Shown: positions 1-7,483 of the stretch, in pieces
How positions within the stretch are numbered: position 1 is the first letter of the stretch
Layout of the letters: each line of letters begins with the position of its first letter
Assembly (NCBI GenBank): GCA_026705765.1
Contig: JAPPAB010000008.1
Span: forward strand, 1 to 46,877
Source: Gemmatimonadota bacterium
GTDB taxonomy: Bacteria; Latescibacterota; UBA2968
Length of the DNA stretch: 46,877 bases
Direction: 5' to 3'
Program-made: the position numbers and the translations under genes
The notes under the pieces: model-generated
The model's database searches: none
The model's input: only the letters and a program-made list of their open reading frames with translations
Told to the model about the DNA's origin: nothing

Positions 1-606
1 TCCTTTTGCACTGAAAACCCAGAGTTTTGGATATGAATCGATTGACAGTGAATCGCATACTTCATGGATTGTGCGCTGATAATTCTTTATGATTAATGTC
101 ATGGTATCTTTCAATGCATCAACCCGCCTGGTACTATCGGGATGCCTTTCTTTATAAAATTTCTCCGCATATTCGAGATTAAAATGGAAGGCAGATATAT
201 CAAGGCTGTGTGTACCGAGCCAATTTGCCAACTTAGCGCGAAATATGGATAGTTTGGTCTCCATCGTATCCCCAGGCCAATGTCTTGCACCATTGACAAG
301 TCTATCATCCGGAACAACATCTTGACCTAATCCAACCATCAGTTTGAGATTGAGGGTATCTCTAACATAGCTCATGAGAGATGGTGATTCGGCACTCGAT
401 AACCGGATCACCTCAAATCCAGTTTGCGATGCGGTGCGATTTTTCGCCCACTGATCTCCGCGAAAAAAGATTCGATCACCCGGACCGATCTGCGTCACCG
501 CTTCCACAGAAGAAATAGCATTTATTCCAAGAACCACACTGACCATAAGTAATCCACACAAAAGATGAAAAATCCCAAAAACAGGTTTCGGTCTGTTACA
601 ACGCAT
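1..606 (-). CDS. Secreted protein of unknown function (3' end outside window)
   Basis: An open frame of 202 codons runs from an ATG at 606 off the left edge of the window without a stop. The ATG is preceded by GGAG six bases upstream, a good ribosome binding site. Residues 12-32 are hydrophobic and look like a signal peptide or signal anchor, followed by a region with IGPGDRIFFRGDQW and later a run rich in charged residues. I recognise no family. It lies 45 bases downstream of the FGE-like lipoprotein gene on the same strand, so it may be the third gene of a small operon of exported proteins. The reading frame and start are well supported; the function is unknown. Confidence 0.7.
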   Translation of the reverse strand, partial: MRCNRPKPVFGIFHLLCGLLMVSVVLGINAISSVEAVTQIGPGDRIFFRGDQWAKNRTASQTGFEVIRLSSAESPSLMSYVRDTLNLKLMVGLGQDVVPDDRLVNGARHWPGDTMETKLSIFRAKLANWLGTHSLDISAFHFNLEYAEKFYKERHPDSTRRVDALKDTMTLIIKNYQRTIHEVCDSLSIDSYPKLWVFSAKG

Positions 607-651
607 TCTATTCTCCTTTTATGTTTAATGATTGTTCTTCCAATACCTTTT

Positions 652-1407
652 TTACGGCTGCGAGACTTTTGGTCCTTCTCGCAATATTCGCACGCCTACG
701 TCTGGAACGCGTGCATTATAGTGAAAAATCTGAATCGTGCTAATTATGTCTGCCGGGGACGTCGTATCATAACTGCCGCCTATTCTATAAGTCCATATAC
801 CCACTAAATAAGCACCGTGGTGATCCTGTACCCACTCCCACACATTGCCATACATATCATAAAATCCCCAGGGATTGGGCAATTTAGTACCCACGATTTG
901 CGCGCTATCCACATTCTTGCCCCACCAGGCATAGTCACTCAGAGAATCAGAGCTACTTCCAAAAAACCAGGTGGTTGTTGTGCCTCCCCGACAGGCATAT
1001 ATCCATTCTGTGAAGGTTGGTAAGCGGTAGATGCCGTCATCTTGAAGGTCCGTCAACTTCTTCGCGAAATCTTGTGCATCAAACCAAGAAATATTGTAGG
1101 CAGGATAAACTGGTTCCGTGAAGCCCTGCCCCTCTCTCTGGGGCCAGGGTGAGGTGTGCATCACTTGCTCCCACTGTTGCTGCGTGAGTTCATATTTCCC
1201 AAGGTAATAGCCTTTACCAAGTGTGTCCGCCGGTTCAACCCATATAAAAGCCATCCTTACCCCACCTGGCAGGTCAATGATCAGGTCACTGGTCCTGGGT
1301 TTGGGGATGGGTTCTGGCTCTGGTTCTGTTATCGGTTCTGGTCCTGTACCTTTATCACCACAACTCAGAATGAAAAACGCAAGCAGAATGCACCAAAAGC
1401 ACCTCAT
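652..1407 (-). CDS. Lipoprotein with formylglycine-generating-enzyme-like (SUMF1) fold
   Basis: The 251-residue product starts with a lipoprotein signal (ILSC, Cys16), then a low-complexity linker of Pro-Glu repeats (residues 22-38). The rest matches the FGE-sulfatase/SUMF1 family: YYLGKYELTQQQWEQVM (67-83), a typical 'W-D-A-F' stretch near 108-115, YRLPTFTEW (127-135), ACRGG, GNVWEW (187-192) and a closing VGVRILR. Apart from Cys6 and the lipidated Cys16 the only cysteine is in ACRGG, so the paired catalytic cysteines of true formylglycine-generating enzymes are absent near the C-terminus. It is probably a non-catalytic or differently catalytic surface lipoprotein using this C-lectin-like fold. 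The ATG at 1407 has GGAGG five bases upstream. It follows the next gene upstream by 15 bases, indicating cotranscription. Confidence 0.8.
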   Translation of the reverse strand: MRCFWCILLAFFILSCGDKGTGPEPITEPEPEPIPKPRTSDLIIDLPGGVRMAFIWVEPADTLGKGYYLGKYELTQQQWEQVMHTSPWPQREGQGFTEPVYPAYNISWFDAQDFAKKLTDLQDDGIYRLPTFTEWIYACRGGTTTTWFFGSSSDSLSDYAWWGKNVDSAQIVGTKLPNPWGFYDMYGNVWEWVQDHHGAYLVGIWTYRIGGSYDTTSPADIISTIQIFHYNARVPDVGVRILREGPKVSQP

Positions 1408-1422
1408 CGCAACCTCCGCTAT

Positions 1423-2196
1423 TTAGCGACTTGTCACACCGGTTTTCAATCCATTGACCAAACCGCGAAAGTCTGTCACCAACCAACTGTCTCCTACACG
1501 CAACATTCGCAACGTGAGGGAACCCGGAGGCTGGTTTTGGTAAGGACGACTCAACCGCGTGGCAGTACCCACAATGTCGTATTTCCACTGCGCTGTAACC
1601 GTGGCTGTTTGACCGTGATACTGGATGCTTTCAGGTTCAATCACGATACGCACATCCGGGGGTAAATCCACAAACATACTCAGAAAGGTCTTGCGAATCT
1701 CTCGACGCTCCGCCTCAGTATAATCTTGCTCGGCGGTTGTGGTCACCGCGTGCCCTTCACTGAAGAATATGGAGCGGCGATCAATGCGCTGGGTGATGGT
1801 CCTGGTCGTGTCAGATTCATTCACGACAACGGATGAAGTATCCTCTGAAGTTATGCCACCGGGAATATTACCGGGACCGGGAGGCGTCGCTGAACTGTCA
1901 GTGACTGAACCCACAGGCCCTGGCACTTGTGTCGTCACTGTGCGGTAGCTATCTTCGTCAATGGGTCCCGTCAATGCCCCCAACTCGAAATTTCTGAATT
2001 GTTTGACAAATATCTTTGCCGTATGCCAGATGAGTCCTTCGTCGTAAATCTGTTGGGGTGACTTCTCGCTATTGGGAAATTGTTCTGCGATCTGGGCAAT
2101 TGCCTTTGCGCGAAAAGATTGTTGTGCATCGGCGGCATGACTCAGCACAATAAATCCCAGAATGGGCATCGTCCACTGTTTTAAAAAACGGTTCAT
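1423..2196 (-). CDS. Exported protein, unknown function
   Basis: The 257-residue product begins with a clear signal peptide (MNRFLKQW..., hydrophobic stretch, then HAADAQQ as likely cleavage site). A Pro/Gly/Thr/Ser-rich segment (about residues 90-130) separates an N-terminal helical part from a C-terminal part of alternating strands ending in SWLVTDFRGLVNG. That ending resembles NTF2-like or periplasmic assessment domains, but the match is too weak to name a family. The start at 2196 is supported by AGGAG about eight bases upstream. It is the first gene of the leftmost minus-strand group and is followed after 15 bases by the FGE-like lipoprotein, so both are probably made together and act in the envelope. 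Confidence 0.7.
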   Translation of the reverse strand: MNRFLKQWTMPILGFIVLSHAADAQQSFRAKAIAQIAEQFPNSEKSPQQIYDEGLIWHTAKIFVKQFRNFELGALTGPIDEDSYRTVTTQVPGPVGSVTDSSATPPGPGNIPGGITSEDTSSVVVNESDTTRTITQRIDRRSIFFSEGHAVTTTAEQDYTEAERREIRKTFLSMFVDLPPDVRIVIEPESIQYHGQTATVTAQWKYDIVGTATRLSRPYQNQPPGSLTLRMLRVGDSWLVTDFRGLVNGLKTGVTSR

Positions 2197-2411
2197 CTAT
2201 AATCTCCTTGTTAGGGTTGTCCGTGTCAAAAAGTATTTATCCTGTCTCCGCAAAGTATAGACAGGCCAGCCGTATCTATCATTCACCGCTCAAAGTCAGC
2301 TTGTGTCACGTTTCCGTTGTCATGTTATCCTCCTTTCATGCAAAAAACGAATGTCTTTACGATCTTCCCCTTTTTATAGTGCAAAATGCGTGCCAGAAAA
2401 CGTTTTCAAAT

Positions 2412-2443
2412 AAAAAAAAGCACTTGAAGACACTCAAGTGCTT
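2412..2443 (-). terminator. Rho-independent terminator, minus strand
   Basis: A perfect 10-bp stem (2418-2427 with 2434-2443) and a six-base loop are followed, read on the minus strand, by an eight-base T run (A run 2412-2419 on the plus strand). It faces the right way to end transcription from the oxidoreductase gene that stops at 2686, about 240 bases away. Confidence 0.75.
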
Positions 2444-2492
2444 GAAAAACAAAGAGATAAAATTTAAGAATTATTTGTGCTACACCTGCGGG

Positions 2493-2526
2493 ATCCTGGC
2501 GCAAGTGCATCCGCCAGGATGCACTT
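2493..2526. repeat. Palindromic repeat, copy 1, with alternative hairpins
   Basis: AAGTGCATCC-GCCA-GGATGCACTT (2503-2526) is a perfect 10-bp inverted repeat with a four-base loop. An overlapping inverted repeat pairs ATCCTGGCG (2493-2501) with CGCCAGGAT (2512-2520), so two mutually exclusive hairpins are possible. The core recurs 80 bases further on. Confidence 0.75.
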
Positions 2527-2583
2527 ATAACCGCTTATTTAAGTAAAATATAAATAAATATTTGATTTATATGAAGATAAGAA

Positions 2584-2626
2584 AGGTGCATCCGCCAGGA
2601 TGCACTGCATACAGATGGATGCACCT
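2584..2626. repeat. Palindromic repeat, copy 2
   Basis: The 20-base core GTGCATCC-GCCA-GGATGCAC of copy 1 recurs exactly at 2586-2605. The copy is also enclosed by a wider inverted repeat, AGGTGCATCC (2584-2593) with GGATGCACCT (2617-2626). A degenerate relative follows near 2635-2650. It looks like a small cluster of REP-type elements. Confidence 0.7.
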
Positions 2627-2685
2627 ATTCAATGTGTATCCTGGTGTACAGATCTTACCAGTGCCGTTTTTTCGCTGTCTCCCCC

Positions 2686-3819
2686 CTAAAACCATCTCTT
2701 GTAATAAAACGGACTATTCTCATCTTCATTCAACTGCTTGACCACCTCATAAAACCACAAATCCAGCGGCATCTCGTGCGCGTCCAATCGCGGAAAAGGA
2801 TTAAAATCATCGGTCGCCAGCGTCTTGCCAATAACATCTATCATCCCCAACCCCAACTCAGGCACATCCACCCGCCGAATACCCGCTCTCTCCATCAATT
2901 TATCGTACACATAAGACATCGTCGTACCGCCCGGAATAAACGGCAACGCGCGCGTCCGCATCACCGGGAAAAACACATTCACCACCTTGCGACCTGTGCC
3001 ATAAGCCGCAGAAGTCGCCGCTTGAATCGCATCCTTGGGCAAATACAAACTCGTCGAATACGCGCCATTGCGCCCGTATTCCACCGCTTCTGGATCGCGG
3101 CTCGGCTTGTCCAAACTACCGCGCCAATCGCAAAAAGCCGTCACAGCCACGGAAATACCCGAATCCATCAGCACATCTGTAAACTGCACAGCCATATCGC
3201 CCATCACAAATTTGGTCGCCTCAACAGCGCGCTCAGACAACGGCGTCAACTGCCACTGGAACAAACCCTCTCCATCGACATCCTTCACAAATGCCGGAGG
3301 ATAACCCGGCAAAATCCCCGAACTCGCTGCTGCCGTAGAATTGACATAAATCACATCCTTTGCATCGGCTGCATTGAGCGCATCTACGATCTTATCCAGC
3401 GCCCTTCCCTCCAAAGCGTACCCATCATTAATCCAGTGAAAACGGTCGCCAAAACCTGCCGCATCTGCGCGCATCTGCATCTCTTCACCCGTCGCATATC
3501 CCAGCGACCTCGACAAATCGCGCGCTACCACCGTCAGACTGCCGCTCTCGGCAACCAAATCCAGCAAAGCCGCTGCCACCGAACAGCCAATACCCAACCC
3601 CGTCCCTCCAACAATCACAAAATGTCGTCCCCTTGCCCAATCGAGCGCGTACCTATCCACAGCAACCCGCTGTGCCGACTGCCGCTGATCCAGCAACTTA
3701 ACCGCCTCTGCCGGAAACGCCTCAACCTCTTCCCTACTCGGTCGCGAAACCGCCGGTGCGCCTTCCACAATACGCACACCTGGCATCGGATTGGCAAATG
3801 GACTTGGAAAATCACTCAT
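2686..3819 (-). CDS. FabV/TER-like NAD(P)-dependent oxidoreductase (putative)
   Basis: This soluble protein of 377 residues has an N-terminal lead of about 65 residues, then a Rossmann nucleotide-binding element, HFVIVGGTGLGIG (66-78), a second strand ending VVAR (97-100), and VIYVNSTAAASS (156-167) where short-chain dehydrogenases and FabV-type enoyl reductases have their fourth strand. The length, the long lead and the later ATKFVMGD and AVTAFCDW segments recall the trans-2-enoyl-CoA/ACP reductases (FabV, TER), which close each round of fatty-acid elongation, but the canonical FabV N-terminus is not present, so the substrate is uncertain. GGAG lies about eight bases before the ATG at 3819. 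It is 48 bases downstream of the beta-CASP nuclease gene and may be cotranscribed with it. Confidence 0.6.
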   Translation of the reverse strand: MSDFPSPFANPMPGVRIVEGAPAVSRPSREEVEAFPAEAVKLLDQRQSAQRVAVDRYALDWARGRHFVIVGGTGLGIGCSVAAALLDLVAESGSLTVVARDLSRSLGYATGEEMQMRADAAGFGDRFHWINDGYALEGRALDKIVDALNAADAKDVIYVNSTAAASSGILPGYPPAFVKDVDGEGLFQWQLTPLSERAVEATKFVMGDMAVQFTDVLMDSGISVAVTAFCDWRGSLDKPSRDPEAVEYGRNGAYSTSLYLPKDAIQAATSAAYGTGRKVVNVFFPVMRTRALPFIPGGTTMSYVYDKLMERAGIRRVDVPELGLGMIDVIGKTLATDDFNPFPRLDAHEMPLDLWFYEVVKQLNEDENSPFYYKRWF

Positions 3820-3867
3820 ATTATTTCTCCTATTAACGGGGGCGGGTTTAAAACCCGCCCCTACCTC

Positions 3868-6372
3868 TCACCGATTATCCCACTCAATTGTAAAACCCGT
3901 ACACTCTTCAAATTCTGTTGCGCGTGAACCTGCATCTTCTGGCACCATCGCCACTGGCACCACCACGCGATTCTCATTCAGATAAATTTTCGCCGCACCG
4001 CGCACCACGCACGCTTCTGGCGTAATTGCGCGCGCTTCCCGGGCAATCTCATCTTGATTGGCAGACGGACGCACCCGAATCTCCCACCCAATCCTCTCTC
4101 CCACCGCGTTCAGCAACCCGCGATAGCGATTGCCCACCTGAGAGGAAATAAAAGCCGCTTCAATATACGAACCGCTCTTCAGACCCATTTTTGACGGCGC
4201 GTGGGGTTGATCCCCAAACGCCTTTCGGATCTCGCTATATGCTTTATTGATCTCCCAGGCATCCTCTCCCTTCTTCGGAATTGCGACTTCTGTCTTTACC
4301 CCCCCTGGCCAATCCAGTATCAAATCAAAACCCGTCTTTGCCTTAAAACCCGCCGCCGCATCACCGCTCACCCGCTCCCAATCATCCACCCCCCCCACAT
4401 CAACAGCCAACACCACCGCCTTTTGATCCAGATGTAGCGCAGGCGCTTTCAAAACCCTTACATCCGCGGGCACTGCCTCTCGCGCCTCTTCAAAAAGCCG
4501 ACCCTGATGCGGCGTCTCCCGCAACCTGAGCGACCAGCCCGTCTCATCCTCCAACCTGAGAAGCATCTCACCATACTGCTCTCGAACCACATCGGGAAAA
4601 TAAAAAGCCAATTCATACACACTCTCATCTATGTATGCGCTACACTTAAACAATCCCGCACCGGGCGGAAAAGCCGACATAATATACGCACGGGCCTCAT
4701 TCATCTCCATCGGCCCGGCGGCTTCTGACACCTCTTTTGTATAAAACAAAAACGCCCGCCGATAATCCGGCTCAAAAAACGCCCGCGAAGCCGACAACAA
4801 CAACCGAAAAGCCTCCACCTCTGACGGCGTCGTCATCTCCGTACCGAACCACATCTCCGCCAATTCCTGTGCGCGAAACGGCCCCTTCGCGCCCGTTTCC
4901 CGTACATAATTGTGCACCTCGGAAAGCGTATCATCGCTCAGCGGCCTTCCGCCTGCAATACCCGCCCGTGAAACGCGCCGACCATAGCCGCGTTGTCGCA
5001 TCGCCCCCATCGCCGCCACGGAATACACACCGCCATTTTCCGGCAACTGCACGCCTTCTGGCAAATAAACATCCACCATCGAAGACAATGCGCCGCGCGC
5101 CTCTGCATCGCCGTGTACCAAAAAGCAGGTACGCGGTTTCAACCTCTGAACCAACCCCGTCAACTCGCCCCCATCTGCATGCGCCGAAAGCGAATAAGGC
5201 TCCACCTGACACGATACGCGCACGCGCTGACCATTCAACATCAACACGCGCTCCTCGGGATCCCTCGCCTGCATCAGATCCAACAGCGCACGCCCGGGAG
5301 ACTCCTCATCCTGATACCCCGTAATAGCAATCAAATTCGACGCATCGCCAGCCAAATGCTCGGCATAAAAACTCGACGCACCCCCAACCAACATCCCCGA
5401 AGACGCCACAATACAACACGGCGGCCCCGACAAAACACGGCGGCGATCAGCCGGTGACGACACCGCCCCCACAGTATCCGAATAAAAAATATCCTCATCG
5501 CGCTGTGCCCTGCGCCGCACCTGTGGCGCGAGATCATCGCCAAACGCAGAATACACCGCATTGACCGACCGCACCATCCCATCGACAAACACGGGAAACT
5601 CCGGAATCTGCTTGCGCCGCATCGCCCGCGCCAGAATCAGAATAACCTCCTGGGCACGCCCCACGGCAAAAGCGGGAACCAGCACCTTACCGCCCGCTTC
5701 AACCACCTCCGCCACGCGCAATGCAAGCGCGGCCTCTTGCTGGGTGCGATCCGCGTGCTGGCGATTGCCATACGTCGATTCCATCACCATCACATCGGGT
5801 CGGCACTGCGGCACAACCATCCCCGGAATAGTCAGTTGATTGGCAACCGACACATCGCCCGTCATCAACACACTTTCTCGCACACCCTCAATATAGACCA
5901 ACGCCGCACCCAAAATATGCCCGGCGGGAATCCAGGTCGCGGTCAACGCACCATCGCAAATCGGCACCGTCGCAAGCCACGGCACATCCACCATGCGCCC
6001 CAATGCCGCATCGGCTGCCTCGGGCGGATAAAGCGGCAACTCGCCATCCCGGTCTTGTGCCATCAGTTTCACAGCATCTGACAACAACACCCGTGTAATC
6101 GCCTGTGTAGCAGGCGTAGAATACACCTTCACATCCGCCGGCAAACTATTCACCAACACCGGCAACGCACCCGTATGATCGGTATGCGCGTGTGTAATCA
6201 GCACCTCATCGGGCATACCTACATCGTCCAGCACAGAAAAATTGGGCAACTGCGATCCCTGTGCAGCCCCCATTCGAATACCCGCATCCACCAGAATGCG
6301 TCGCCCTTCGATCTCAATCAATGTACAGGAAGCACCGACCTCGTCGGCACCGCCCAAAAAGTGGAGTTTCAT
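3868..6372 (-). CDS. Beta-CASP metallo-beta-lactamase RNase with extended C-terminus
   Basis: The N-terminal half is a metallo-beta-lactamase of the CPSF73-like beta-CASP class, zinc-dependent nucleases acting on RNA. Counting from the ATG at 6372 (834 residues), it shows ILVDAG (about 26-31), the metal site HAHTDH (61-66), GHILGAA with His152, MTGD (Asp173), the beta-CASP start ESTYGNR (about 198-204), SSGML, SAHADGGEL and LVHGD. The family is usually about 430-640 residues; here about 380 residues follow. They contain two related copies of a segment with a Tyr..Leu-Leu, Gly-Trp, Arg-x-Arg pattern (around 600-690 and 745-834), reading TGWSLRLR and IGWEIRVR. A TTG 15 bases upstream (6387) could extend the frame, but the homology starts at MKLHFLGG and a weak GGGA precedes this ATG. 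Confidence 0.85.
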   Translation of the reverse strand: MKLHFLGGADEVGASCTLIEIEGRRILVDAGIRMGAAQGSQLPNFSVLDDVGMPDEVLITHAHTDHTGALPVLVNSLPADVKVYSTPATQAITRVLLSDAVKLMAQDRDGELPLYPPEAADAALGRMVDVPWLATVPICDGALTATWIPAGHILGAALVYIEGVRESVLMTGDVSVANQLTIPGMVVPQCRPDVMVMESTYGNRQHADRTQQEAALALRVAEVVEAGGKVLVPAFAVGRAQEVILILARAMRRKQIPEFPVFVDGMVRSVNAVYSAFGDDLAPQVRRRAQRDEDIFYSDTVGAVSSPADRRRVLSGPPCCIVASSGMLVGGASSFYAEHLAGDASNLIAITGYQDEESPGRALLDLMQARDPEERVLMLNGQRVRVSCQVEPYSLSAHADGGELTGLVQRLKPRTCFLVHGDAEARGALSSMVDVYLPEGVQLPENGGVYSVAAMGAMRQRGYGRRVSRAGIAGGRPLSDDTLSEVHNYVRETGAKGPFRAQELAEMWFGTEMTTPSEVEAFRLLLSASRAFFEPDYRRAFLFYTKEVSEAAGPMEMNEARAYIMSAFPPGAGLFKCSAYIDESVYELAFYFPDVVREQYGEMLLRLEDETGWSLRLRETPHQGRLFEEAREAVPADVRVLKAPALHLDQKAVVLAVDVGGVDDWERVSGDAAAGFKAKTGFDLILDWPGGVKTEVAIPKKGEDAWEINKAYSEIRKAFGDQPHAPSKMGLKSGSYIEAAFISSQVGNRYRGLLNAVGERIGWEIRVRPSANQDEIAREARAITPEACVVRGAAKIYLNENRVVVPVAMVPEDAGSRATEFEECTGFTIEWDNR

Positions 6373-6460
6373 AAATAGTTGTCCCAAAAACCAAAATACG
6401 CTATTTTCCCCCTGAGACTGTCCATACCCAACACATTGCGGAAATCAACATCCTTCACCT

Positions 6461-7480
6461 ATGATCCCACGTACCTATCTTTTAATCCTATTAGCCATCC
6501 TGCTCTTCGGCTGCACTGAACGCCAGGTCCGCATCCACTTTGAACAGGCCGAAAAATATCGCCACGAAGGCAAAATCGACCTCGCAATCGAAGAATACAA
6601 AGCCATCCTCGCCCTGAGTCCCGATGCAATTGACGCCCTCAACAACCTCGGTTATCTCTACGTTGGAAAAGGCCAGTATGCCAATGCCATTGCACAATAT
6701 CAAAAAGCCATCGCCGTCAAACCCGACTTTGCCGAAGCCCACTTCAACCTCGGCGTCGCCTATGTCGCGCATAGCCAACTCGACAGCGCCATAACCGCGT
6801 ACCAGCGCGCCATCCAATACGACCCCGACAACCACGAAATCCACAACAACATGGGCGCTGCCCACACCATGGCTGGCAATCACCGGGAAGCCGAAGCGAG
6901 CTACCAGCAGGCACTCAAACTCAAACCCGACTACGCCGACGTGTACCACAACCTCGGACTACTTTACACTTATGCAGGCAGATACCGGGATGCCATCCCA
7001 CAATACGAAAAAGCCATCCGATACAAACCCAATTTTGCCGACGCGTACAATAACATGGGCAGTGCGCACCTCGAATTGGGCCAATATGAAGACGCCATCC
7101 AGCACTTTCAAACCGCTGTCCGTCTCCAACCCAATCACGCACTCGCCCAGGAAAACCTTCGAGAAACCAAAACGCGCATGGACGCGCTCCAAAGAGCACG
7201 CGAAGCCGGAGAAATGCGCGCCCAACACATCCTCGTCAAAACCGAAGCCGACGCCCAGCTTGTCCTCGAACAACTCAACTCAGGCGCAAAATTTGAAGCG
7301 CTCGCACAACTCTATTCCACCGACACGGCATCCGGGCGACAGGGCGGCGACCTCGGCGCATTCCTCCCCGGCACACTCCTGCCCAAATTCGAACAAGCCG
7401 TAAAAAAAATCGACCCCGGCAAGGTCGGCGGACCCGTCAAAACCCCAGCCGGATATCACATCATCAAACGCATCTACTAA
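6461..7480 (+). CDS. TPR lipoprotein fused to a parvulin-type peptidyl-prolyl isomerase domain
   Basis: The 339-residue product has a lipoprotein signal ending LLFGC (Cys18), six consecutive 34-residue tetratricopeptide repeats (about 24-235; pattern A..NLG..Y...G....A...Y..A....P) and a C-terminal parvulin/PpiC domain from MRAQHILVK (252) to the end, with the family hallmarks AQHILVKT, GGDLGAF, P.FE.A and TPAGYHIIK. Parvulins isomerise proline peptide bonds and help outer-membrane proteins fold (SurA, PrsA); TPRs bind protein partners. The likely site is the periplasm, anchored to a membrane. No clear Shine-Dalgarno precedes the ATG at 6461. It is divergent from the nuclease gene and its stop lies three bases from the convergent GWxTD gene, so the two genes share one terminating zone. 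Confidence 0.88.
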   Translation: MIPRTYLLILLAILLFGCTERQVRIHFEQAEKYRHEGKIDLAIEEYKAILALSPDAIDALNNLGYLYVGKGQYANAIAQYQKAIAVKPDFAEAHFNLGVAYVAHSQLDSAITAYQRAIQYDPDNHEIHNNMGAAHTMAGNHREAEASYQQALKLKPDYADVYHNLGLLYTYAGRYRDAIPQYEKAIRYKPNFADAYNNMGSAHLELGQYEDAIQHFQTAVRLQPNHALAQENLRETKTRMDALQRAREAGEMRAQHILVKTEADAQLVLEQLNSGAKFEALAQLYSTDTASGRQGGDLGAFLPGTLLPKFEQAVKKIDPGKVGGPVKTPAGYHIIKRIY

Positions 7481-7483
7481 ACC

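Larger units (their letters stand above)
2197..2685. other. Gene-poor intergenic region with palindromes
   Basis: About 490 bases between two minus-strand genes hold no convincing coding region. A 112-codon plus-strand frame at 2208-2546 has no ribosome binding site and a composition unlike the genes around it. The stretch is AT-rich in its middle and contains one strong terminator-like hairpin and two copies of a perfect palindrome, listed separately. Confidence 0.6.

Noticed and set aside
2493-2650. CRISPR array
   Set aside because: Only two full copies of a short, fully palindromic unit, with an unequal spacing and no cas gene in the window.
2632-3927. 431-codon plus-strand frame
   Set aside because: It lies antisense to the FabV-like gene, is rich in Arg, His and Gln as shadow frames are, and has no ribosome binding site.
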